NCBI GenBank assembly: GCA_023231075.1
Contig: JALNWC010000230.1
Location: 1 to 5,134, forward strand
Length of the DNA stretch: 5,134 nt
Direction of reading: 5' to 3'
Source of the DNA: Rhodoferax sp.
Lineage (GTDB): Bacteria > Pseudomonadota > Gammaproteobacteria > Burkholderiales > Burkholderiaceae_C
Part shown: positions 1 to 4,779 of the stretch, one piece after another
Layout: every line of letters starts with the position of its first letter
How positions within the stretch are numbered: the first letter of the stretch is position 1
Notes under the pieces: generated by a model
What the model saw: the letters and a program-made list of their open reading frames with translations, nothing else
Database searches by the model: none
What the model was told of the DNA's origin: nothing
Program-made: the position numbers and the translations under genes

Positions 1-168
1 GCGCTCCAGCGCCCAATCCGGGAAATAGCCCAGCGTGGTGGGCGCTTCGCCGGGTGCAGCCGCTTGCCGACGCACTTCCGGCCGGGGCAGCAGCCCATCG
101 GCAATGTAATTGTTCAGGGTGGCCCGCGAGATACCAGCCCCTTCAAGCAGCGCAATGCTAGTTAACAT
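1..168 (-). CDS. N-terminus of a MerR-like helix-turn-helix regulator, cut by the window edge
   Basis: This is the first 56 codons of a minus-strand gene that continues past the left edge. The translation contains ISRATLNNYIADGLLPRPEV at about residues 13-32, a helix-turn-helix of MerR type (recognition helix followed by a short 'GLLP' wing turn), and then a GYFPDWALER stretch. The rest of the protein, which would show any sensor or catalytic domain, is not visible. The start is uncertain. ATG at 168 is used here, but an in-frame GTG at 180 has a weak purine-rich AAAGAA about 4 nt upstream and would add four residues; the frame stays open to 222. Immediately upstream are many copies of an RGACA motif, so autoregulation is plausible. 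That it binds DNA is fairly likely; its signal and targets are unknown. Confidence 0.55.
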   Translation of the reverse strand, partial: MLTSIALLEGAGISRATLNNYIADGLLPRPEVRRQAAAPGEAPTTLGYFPDWALER

Positions 169-190
169 GGCATGACCCACTGTTTTCTTT

Positions 191-362
191 ATTGGACAGT
201 TGCAACTATACAGATAGACAATTTAAATGCAAGTGTCTAACCAAGATAGCTACATTTAGACAGTTATTTGTTGCCTGGAAGCATCAATCATCCAAGCTGC
301 ATTAGTTGTCTAATTAAGGCTTGTTCAATTATTTAGACAGCTGTCCAGCTTATTGGACAACT
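191..362. promoter_or_regulatory. Cluster of eight RGACA-centred repeats, candidate multi-site operator
   Basis: This AT-rich interval carries a recurring element close to ATTWRGACARYT. Plus-strand copies have GACA at 195-198, 217-220, 259-262, 336-339 and 356-359. Minus-strand copies (TGTC on plus) are at 234-237, 307-310 and 342-345. Seven copies match at least TTRGACA or one base off it; the eighth is read from the right arm of a palindrome centred at 340/341. Plus-strand spacings of 22, 42 and 20 bp are near two or four helical turns, although one gap is 77 bp. The cluster ends just in front of the start of the minus-strand regulator, and the copy at 191-202 lies inside its ribosome-binding region. 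The arrangement suggests cooperative binding by that regulator, but the binding protein is inferred, not shown. Confidence 0.55.
334..347. repeat. Palindromic pair of RGACA motifs
   Basis: Two motif copies meet head to head: TAGACAGCTGTCCA. The inner ten bases (336-345, GACAGCTGTC) are a perfect palindrome and 12 of 14 positions are symmetric. It is the only place in the cluster where two half-sites touch, so it is the best candidate for a high-affinity dimer site. Confidence 0.5.
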
Positions 363-421
363 GGGTCTGTCACGTGGTGTTAAAGACGTGTCGCCATTGC
401 ATGACCACGCTCATGGGAGCC

Positions 422-448
422 ATCGCGGCGGGGGCGCCGCTCCTACAA
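422..448. repeat. REP-like palindromic element
   Basis: The minus strand reads TTGTAGGAGCGGCG, then CCCC, then CGCCGCGAT. It holds a perfect 6-bp stem (425-430 with 435-440) and a 4-base loop. The GTAGGAGCGGC head followed by a GC-rich hairpin is the usual look of repetitive extragenic palindromes in several proteobacterial groups. Only one copy is in the window, so its repetitive nature is inferred from family resemblance. Confidence 0.5.
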
Positions 449-484
449 GGGCCAGGTAATTTGCAGGAGGCCCGCCCCGGGCCG

Positions 485-556
485 ATTGGCAAGGACTGCG
501 CCGCCTGCCACGGCGCCGAGGGCGAGGGCAATCCAGCCATTTTTGCGCCCATGGTG
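485..556 (+). pseudogene. Possible fragment of a c-type cytochrome (CAACH haem motif)
   Basis: In one plus-strand frame this stretch reads IGKDCAACHGAEGEGNPAIF followed by APMV. That is a good match to the haem-attachment region of small class I cytochromes c: CXXCH with cysteines at 497-499 and 506-508 and histidine at 509-511, then a glycine-rich turn and an 'AP' pair. The frame is open from about 353 to 685, but what lies on either side is not cytochrome-like. Upstream there is no signal peptide (a REP-like hairpin is there instead), and downstream there is no recognisable axial-methionine region. The right part of the open frame overlaps the better supported DUF1840 gene on the other strand. 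I read it as a remnant. A chance CXXCH in GC-rich DNA is the alternative. Confidence 0.4.
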
Positions 557-564
557 CGCACCAT
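551..564. repeat. Perfect 14-bp palindrome
   Basis: ATGGTGCGCACCAT is identical to its reverse complement with no spacer. It lies about 70 bp past the stop codon of the minus-strand DUF1840 gene, at the right end of the cytochrome-like fragment. No T-run follows on either strand, so it does not look like a terminator. It could be a protein-binding site or a trace of a mobile-element end. Confidence 0.45.
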
Positions 565-634
565 CGGGATGAATCGCCCCGGGAATCTCTTGACCCACGG
601 GTGCCTGGCGCCGCCCACGCCAAGCTGCCCGGCT

Positions 635-952
635 TCACACGCCCCAGACGACATCCTTGCCCGCCAGCGCACTGCTTCTGAGTAAATCGATGAAGGGCGC
701 CGCGCGTTGACGCAACATGATGCTGTCACCTTCGACTTCAATTTGAAGGCCAGGGTTTGCGCGACGACGCGCTTCGACTTCCTCGTGAACCACAATGGCG
801 GCTTCCAGCGCGGCAATGGCAGTCGGCATTTGGGCTGCGGTAATGACGCCCTGCGCTGCGGGTTCTTTGCCAATGATGGCGAGCATTTGCTCCCCATTGG
901 ACTGGAGCATGATGACATCGGCGGCAGCTTGGGATTTGAATTTGTAGATCAT
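635..952 (-). CDS. DUF1840 domain-containing protein
   Basis: This is a 105-residue cytoplasmic protein of unknown function. It opens with MIYKFKSQAAADVIML and has an IIGKEPAAQGVI stretch at about residues 26-37, an alanine-rich helix with QMPTAIAALEAAI at 41-53, a charged variable linker, then LRQRAAPFIDLLR at 80-92 and the terminal GKDVVWGV. These blocks and their order are the signature of the DUF1840 family found widely in Burkholderiales; the length is normal and no break is seen. The ATG at 952 is chosen because the family begins M-[IL]-YKFKS and because GGAG (961-964 on the complement) lies 8 nt upstream; a longer open frame to 1063 adds 37 residues unlike the family. It follows the LysR gene by 35 bp on the same strand, so the two may share a transcript, although DUF1840 genes are not known to need a LysR partner. 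Confidence 0.88.
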   Translation of the reverse strand: MIYKFKSQAAADVIMLQSNGEQMLAIIGKEPAAQGVITAAQMPTAIAALEAAIVVHEEVEARRRANPGLQIEVEGDSIMLRQRAAPFIDLLRSSALAGKDVVWGV

Positions 953-960
953 GATGGGGG

Positions 961-964
961 CTCC
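961..964 (-). promoter_or_regulatory. Ribosome-binding site deciding the DUF1840 start
   Basis: GGAG on the minus strand lies 8 nt upstream of the ATG at 952. No comparable site precedes the earlier in-frame ATG at 1063, which supports the shorter protein. Confidence 0.55.
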
Positions 965-987
965 GGAAGTTAGTGCGCATCCTACGA

Positions 988-1884
988 TCACCTCGCTGGC
1001 GCGACCTGCTGCACCAGCGCAAGCAAGGCGGCGAGTGCTGCCGAGTTTTCCTCCCTGCGGCAAACCATGGACACAGCGGTTTGCTCCATAGTGTCAGTGA
1101 TCGGGCGAAAGTTCACATTGGGCAAGGATGCGTGGGCGGTGGAGGCCGGAACGATGGAGATGCCCAACCCGGCGGAGACCAAGTCAAGCACCGATGCGAA
1201 TTGAGGGGTTTCCTGAATGACATTTGGGAAAAACCCTGCCTCATGGCAGAGGTGAATCACCTGATCGTAAAGAACGGTGCCACAGTCGCGCGGATAAAGT
1301 ACAAAGGATTCATTGCGCAGGTTAGCCATCTGCACGCTTGGCATGTGGCTTAGCGGGTGGTCTGTTGGTATAGCAAGGACAAAAGTCTCGCGGTATACGC
1401 AACGTGATTCAACCAGCGGATGGGTTTGCAGCAAGGGTTCACGCACAAAGCCAATGTCGATGTTGCGCTCTACCAGCGCTTTGATCTGCTCAACGGCACG
1501 CATTTCCTTGATACGCAGTTCAACATCGGGGCGTTGGCTGCGAAATTCGCGTACCACACGACCGATCAGGCCGGTAAACGGAATTGAGCTTGCATAGCCG
1601 ATCACCAACGTGCCGACCTCGCCCTTGGCCGCTCGACGCACGGTCTGGATGGCCCACTGGGATTGCTCCAGGAGTTTGCGTGCCGAGTCCAGGAACACCT
1701 GACCTGCAAAAGTCAGTTCGATGCGCTTTTTCTCGCGTTTGAAAAGGGTAACCCCCAGAAACTCTTCCAGATTAAGGATTTGCTGTGACAGCGGGGGTTG
1801 TGAAATATGCAGACGCACGGCGGCCCGGCCGAAGTGCAACTCTTCTGCAACGGCCACGAAATAGCGTAACTGGCGTAAATTCAT
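988..1884 (-). CDS. LysR-type transcriptional regulator
   Basis: A 298-residue protein of normal length for the family. The N-terminal winged helix-turn-helix runs from MNLRQLRYFVAVAEELHFGR at residues 1-20 through the recognition helix with SQPPLSQQI at 28-36, followed by LGVTLFKR at 43-50. A linker helix follows. The effector-binding domain begins near residue 88 with GTLVIGYASSIPF and includes a typical late GLGISIVPAS segment. 'ELHFGRAA' plus 'QPPLSQQI' is characteristic of the CatM/BenM/CbnR branch, whose studied members respond to aromatic-degradation intermediates; that does not fix this protein's ligand. ATG at 1884 is preferred over the longer frame from 1929 because the family starts at M-[ND]-LRQLRYF and a GAG lies 6 nt upstream. 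It is divergent from the transporter-oxygenase pair across 132 bp, the classic LysR arrangement, so control of that pair is the likely role. Confidence 0.95.
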   Translation of the reverse strand: MNLRQLRYFVAVAEELHFGRAAVRLHISQPPLSQQILNLEEFLGVTLFKREKKRIELTFAGQVFLDSARKLLEQSQWAIQTVRRAAKGEVGTLVIGYASSIPFTGLIGRVVREFRSQRPDVELRIKEMRAVEQIKALVERNIDIGFVREPLLQTHPLVESRCVYRETFVLAIPTDHPLSHMPSVQMANLRNESFVLYPRDCGTVLYDQVIHLCHEAGFFPNVIQETPQFASVLDLVSAGLGISIVPASTAHASLPNVNFRPITDTMEQTAVSMVCRREENSAALAALLALVQQVAPAR

Positions 1885-1943
1885 GCACGACTCAAGAGAT
1901 TGAAAAGAATGGTATTGGGCCAGGGACAAAAGCTATGTCGATC

Positions 1944-1958
1944 ATACTTTTTTCATAT
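1944..1958. promoter_or_regulatory. Candidate LysR operator, ATAC-N7-ATAT
   Basis: ATAC at 1944-1947 and ATAT at 1955-1958 are separated by seven bases, six of them T. This is one base from the ATAC-N7-GTAT form used by CbnR/BenM-type regulators and satisfies the broader T-N11-A rule (T1945, A1957). It lies almost exactly midway between the two divergent start codons (1884 and 2017), where an activator site is expected. The identity of the regulator bound is inferred from position only. Confidence 0.4.
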
Positions 1959-2016
1959 CAGATCAGCATCTATTGCGTATTGGACACCTGGCTCGGCGGG
2001 CTTTTAGCATCCGGGC

Positions 2017-2910
2017 ATGCAAACGCACTCCATGCACGTCGATACCCTGCATATCAGCCTCGCCCTTTGTGGCATCGCGGCCTTTTTGAATATTTACACG
2101 CCGCAACCCTTGCTGAGCGACTTGGCGCATCACTTTGGTTTGGCCCCTGCGGCAAGCACCTCCTGCCTTTCGGCGACAACGCTGGGCATTGCCATGGCAG
2201 CCCCTTTTGCGGGTGGCCTGTCTGATCGCTTGGGGCGAAAGCGGGTCATCGTGCTGGCGACGGCTTTGCTGGCATTGCCGACGCTGCTGTCTGCGTCTGG
2301 TGCGAAGGCGCATAGCCGTTCGACCGGCTGCGCGGTTCGCACCCTCATGCGTGATGTCCGGCTGGTGACCACGCTGCTGGTGGGTGGTGGCTTATTGCTC
2401 ACGCAGGTCGCTGTTTTTTCTGGTGTCTCCTTGTTGCTGGCCGCACCACCCTACCAATTTGGCCCCCGTGCCATCAGTTTCATCTATGCCGTTTTTCTGG
2501 TTGGGGTTATCGCCGCGCCGGTGTGCAGCCGCTGGATTCCTTGGGTGTCGCATCGGGCAATGACTGGCGGTGCGCTGTGCTGCTCAGTCGTCGGCATGGC
2601 ACTCACACAACTGCCGTTCCTGCCGCTTCTCATCGTTGGCCCGGGGCTTTTCTCGACCGGTATCTTCGTCTGCCAGGCCATTGCCAACAGCTATCTCAAC
2701 AGCATCGTGCGCCCGGATCGCGCCCTGGCCATTGGGCTCTATCTGTCGTGTTACTACCTGGGTGGAACGCTCAGAGCCCTGGCAGCCGGTGCGTTGTGGG
2801 ATCAGTTTCTTTGGCCCGGTGTCAGCACGTTGGCGCTCCTTGTCAACGTCGTCACGGCACTCGCTGCTTGGCACGGCTGGAAGCCGGTTGCGCAGCAAGG
2901 CGTTCATTAG
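2017..2910 (+). CDS. Major facilitator superfamily transporter with in-frame loss of about 100 central residues
   Basis: A 297-residue inner-membrane protein resembling YnfM-type (DHA1 group) transporters, most of which are near 400 residues. Segment 1 contains LCGIAAFLNIYTPQPLL at residues 17-33. Segment 2 ends in motif A, GGLSDRLGRKR, at 66-76. Segment 3 is about 77-95. A hydrophilic stretch, AKAHSRSTGCAVRTLMRDVR (96-115), then leads directly into what should be segment 7 (about 116-142), with later segments near 148-170, 180-198, 199-224, 236-257 and 266-285. By alignment from memory with the family, segments 4-6 and part of the central loop are missing, leaving about nine helices. No missing part was seen in the other frames around 2290-2340, so this is a deletion rather than a frameshift. 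ATG at 2017 is the first start after an in-frame TAG at 2005. It is followed after 27 bp by the oxygenase gene. Transport activity is doubtful. Confidence 0.85.
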   Translation: MQTHSMHVDTLHISLALCGIAAFLNIYTPQPLLSDLAHHFGLAPAASTSCLSATTLGIAMAAPFAGGLSDRLGRKRVIVLATALLALPTLLSASGAKAHSRSTGCAVRTLMRDVRLVTTLLVGGGLLLTQVAVFSGVSLLLAAPPYQFGPRAISFIYAVFLVGVIAAPVCSRWIPWVSHRAMTGGALCCSVVGMALTQLPFLPLLIVGPGLFSTGIFVCQAIANSYLNSIVRPDRALAIGLYLSCYYLGGTLRALAAGALWDQFLWPGVSTLALLVNVVTALAAWHGWKPVAQQGVH

Positions 2911-2922
2911 CTTCATCCACTC

Positions 2923-2929
2923 AGAAAGA
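2923..2929 (+). promoter_or_regulatory. Weak ribosome-binding site of the oxygenase gene
   Basis: AGAAAGA lies 8 nt upstream of the ATG at 2938, in the 27-bp gap after the transporter stop codon. It is a weak match to the Shine-Dalgarno sequence, and the close spacing suggests joint transcription with the transporter. Confidence 0.35.
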
Positions 2930-2937
2930 CCAACTCA

Positions 2938-3891
2938 ATGCTGAATACCATCCAAGAAAAAAACCCAGGAATCGGGCAGTTCGACATGCCACAGTTCTGG
3001 GCAGCCCGACTTCAATCTTTGCTTGAGGTTTTCGATAGCTACTATGGTGAAGATGCTGATCCTTCCCTGGTCAGTCATCATGACAAAGAACCCCGCTTTC
3101 GGCTCGATGTGTATGACGCTGCGCCCGAGCTGTTGCAGCTAGCGAGCGAGATTCACGAACTTCTTGGAGACCGCTATTGCGCTTTAGTGACCCTGAATTT
3201 CGGCTTGTCGGCGTACCCCTTGCCCATTCAGCGTAAATTGCTGCTTTGCACCTCGCTGGCTCTGGGTTCGCCAACACCCACTGATCAGATTTCGCAGCGC
3301 ATTCTTTGGGATGTGAAAGCCCGGCCAGTCAGTGAAAACCACTACGCCACTTTTTCTGAACACAGCGCTGAAGCTTATTTCCACACTGACACGCAGTATT
3401 TTCCCGATCCAGAGAAATACATCTTTATGTACACGGTGTGCGCTGCCCATTGTGGCGGCGGTGTCAGTCGTTTTCTTGATTCCCGCCGGGTCAAAGATCA
3501 GCTTATGGCACACAGCGACGGGCGAGACGCATGCAAGCTGCTGGAGATGGAGGAGCTACCGTTCAGGATACCCAGCAGCTTCACCACATCGGCTACTGCC
3601 GCGTGTTCAGAAGTCACGTTTTCACCGATCTTTGGAGACGTACCGCATATCCGCTTTCGCAAAGACACTTTGAGTGAGGGCTTACGTCTGCGTCCCGAAT
3701 ATGACTCCCAAGAGGTTCGGCGAGCCATCGAACTCCTTGAACAGGCCATAGATGCTTCGGTGGACACGTTCAGTGCATGGTTTCCCTCTGACAGTTTTTC
3801 GATCGTCAATAACCATGTGGCTTTGCATGCCAGAACGGCATTTTCAGATGCCAACCGCCACCTGATTCGAGCCAGAATGCAGGCCATTTAG
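2938..3891 (+). CDS. TauD/TfdA-like Fe(II)/2-oxoglutarate-dependent oxygenase
   Basis: A 317-residue, apparently soluble and intact enzyme. It should couple decarboxylation of 2-oxoglutarate to oxidation, usually hydroxylation, of an unknown substrate. The iron triad is visible: H149 and D151 in YFHTDTQYF and the distal H297 in NNHVALHARTAF. R311, in RHLIRARM, is 14 residues after the distal histidine, the right place for the 2-oxoglutarate carboxylate clamp. From my recollection of the family, the 148-residue gap between the two histidines and the +14 arginine match clavaminate-synthase-like enzymes such as the arginine hydroxylase VioC better than classical TauD; those enzymes use HXE where this one has HXD. 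The substrate is therefore open: an amino acid or peptide derivative is as plausible as an organic sulfonate. The gene is probably cotranscribed with the upstream transporter and controlled by the divergent LysR protein. Its G+C content looks lower than that of lpdA in the window. Confidence 0.87.
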   Translation: MLNTIQEKNPGIGQFDMPQFWAARLQSLLEVFDSYYGEDADPSLVSHHDKEPRFRLDVYDAAPELLQLASEIHELLGDRYCALVTLNFGLSAYPLPIQRKLLLCTSLALGSPTPTDQISQRILWDVKARPVSENHYATFSEHSAEAYFHTDTQYFPDPEKYIFMYTVCAAHCGGGVSRFLDSRRVKDQLMAHSDGRDACKLLEMEELPFRIPSSFTTSATAACSEVTFSPIFGDVPHIRFRKDTLSEGLRLRPEYDSQEVRRAIELLEQAIDASVDTFSAWFPSDSFSIVNNHVALHARTAFSDANRHLIRARMQAI

Positions 3892-3899
3892 TGGCCTGC
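3879..3899 (+). terminator. Stem-loop over the oxygenase stop codon, possible terminator
   Basis: GCAGGCCA (3879-3886) and TGGCCTGC (3892-3899) form a perfect 8-bp stem around the 5-base loop TTTAG, which contains most of the TAG stop codon at 3889-3891. No T-run follows on the plus strand, so it is not a standard intrinsic terminator. It could act with Rho, protect the 3' end of the mRNA, or be a chance structure. Confidence 0.35.
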
Positions 3900-3930
3900 G
3901 GACGGCAAGGGAGCCTTTAAACTGCCCCCC

Positions 3931-4020
3931 ATGCCCACTCCCACCAACCGCGTGCTGGCTCTGCTGGAGCTTTTGACGGATAGGCATTTCAACCACATGA
4001 GACCAAGTATCGCACCTTAA
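3931..4020 (+). pseudogene. Broken 5' end of a WYL/YafY-type regulator gene
   Basis: A 29-codon frame starts with MPTPTNRVLALLELLTDR. That closely resembles the opening of YafY-type regulators (helix-turn-helix plus WYL domain), whose N-termini read like M-x-TPTxRVLALLELLQ and continue with an AELARRL recognition region. Here the resemblance stops after about residue 18; the remaining codons are unlike the family and end in TAA at 4018. The break lies close to the end of the transposase remnant on the other strand, so the insertion or a later rearrangement probably removed the rest of the gene. With only 18 informative residues, chance similarity to another regulator family is possible. Confidence 0.42.
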
Positions 4021-4051
4021 AACAGCCCTCGATCAGCGAAAAAACCTCGTA

Positions 4052-4065
4052 AATGCGTAATGCGT
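4052..4065. repeat. 7-bp tandem duplication causing a frameshift in the transposase remnant
   Basis: AATGCGT occurs twice in tandem. With both copies the minus strand reads IARITHLRGFF; with one copy removed it reads IARIYEVFSL, which matches the IARIYEVFPL expected in IS91-type transposases. The second copy is therefore a recent, identifiable inactivating mutation. Confidence 0.7.
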
Positions 4066-4632
4066 GCGATCAAAACGGCCCACAGGCAATGCGCCGGTGA
4101 GCGCTTGAACGGCGCGGGCTGTTGCGTCGATGCCGCCATGGCCGTCACGCCTGCCCGCAGTGGCGAGTTCGGTGCCAGCACACCAAAGTACCGATGCCGG
4201 TGGGTGCGAGGTGGTGGCACCAGGGCCGCGATGCGATCGATCAGCGCCAGTGGCGTGACGACCAGCTCGGCCACTTTGGCGCCTCGCTTATCACCCGTAG
4301 GTTCGCTGTGCTGTTTGGCGCAGCGGTACACCAGGGCAGCGCCCTCTTTGCGCAGTCGATCCATGGCAAAGGGCGGGCGGGCGCAATAGCGCAGCAAGCG
4401 CTCCAGAGCAGCGCGGTCGTGTGCCTCAATGCACACGCCGGCATCGACCGAGAGGCCGCTGTGTTTGTAACCCAGCATCTCTTTGGCCTCACAACTCTCA
4501 AGCAGGCCCCGGCCCACGAAGGCGCGCAAGATACGCCTGCGCAAATCAGCTTGCACCTGGGCCACGGCAGTCTCATCAATCCCAGAGACCGGGTGAAAAC
4601 GAAGTTTCGGCGCGCCATAAATCACGCCAGGC

Positions 4633-4667
4633 GCTGTAGCTGTAGCTGTAGCTGTAGCTGTAGCTGT
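4633..4667. repeat. Hexanucleotide tandem repeat (GCTGTA), 5.8 units
   Basis: Five perfect GCTGTA units (4633-4662) are followed by GCTGT. On the minus strand in the transposase frame they encode a run of alternating Thr and Ala. Unit number in such repeats changes easily by slippage without shifting the frame. The repeat also marks the junction between the N-terminal scrap and the C-terminal part of the transposase. Confidence 0.9.
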
Positions 4668-4713
4668 TGGTGCGGTGCAGCAGGGTTCGCTCGGGGCGGC
4701 GCGGGTTGTAGAG

Positions 4714-4779
4714 CCTGGGTTTGGCCGCTGATGTTGACCGGTGAGGGTTCGAGCTTTTCGTTGGGGAGGCAGACTTGAA
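4714..4779. other. Gap between lpdA and the transposase remnant, no gene seen
   Basis: These 66 bases after the lpdA stop codon show no start codon with a good ribosome-binding site, no strong hairpin and no T-run on the minus strand. No lpdA terminator is recognisable here; the element may have replaced it. Confidence 0.4.

Larger units (their letters stand above)
4030..4713 (-). mobile_element. Degenerate IS91-type transposase remnant
   Basis: The larger part (4030-4632) encodes residues typical of the C-terminal half of IS91-family (Y2_Tnp) transposases: VAQVQADLRRRILRAFVGRG, then LERLLRYCARPPFAMDRLR, LIDRIAALVPPPRTHRHRYF and GVLAPNSPLRAGVTAMA. Upstream of it is a Thr-Ala repeat (4633-4667), a linker type found in these proteins. 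Just beyond, in a different frame, is LYNPRRPERTLLHRT (4713-4669), which matches the extreme N-terminus of the same subfamily. Some 250 residues that should lie between, including the zinc-binding and catalytic tyrosine regions, are absent. Near the other end a 7-bp duplication shifts the frame, and similarity ends at about 4030, before the family's CPxCGG motif. The open frame 4017-4931 that spans this region is artefactual: its N-terminal third is antisense-like reading of lpdA. The element cannot mobilise itself. Exact ends and target site are not visible. Confidence 0.82.

Noticed and set aside
191..362. CRISPR array
   Set aside because: The repeated units are only about 10 bp, in both orientations and with irregular spacing, which does not fit CRISPR repeats.
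363..420. Possible insertion-sequence end around GTCTGTCACGTGGTG
   Set aside because: Only a 5-bp inverted match (CACGT/ACGTG) is present, with no partner end and no transposase nearby on this side.
353..685. A 110-codon plus-strand frame as a complete cytochrome gene
   Set aside because: It starts with TTG inside the repeat array, lacks a signal peptide, runs through a REP-like hairpin, and its end overlaps the well supported DUF1840 gene. Only the short CAACH segment is kept, as a remnant.
1980..1986. TTGGACA upstream of the transporter as a ninth member of the RGACA array
   Set aside because: It matches the motif core but is single and far from the cluster. It may simply be a -35-like hexamer; no convincing -10 follows at the right distance.
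4122..4778. A 218-codon plus-strand open frame
   Set aside because: It is antisense to the transposase remnant, has no recognisable domain, and reads Cys-Ser repeats from the GCTGTA tract.
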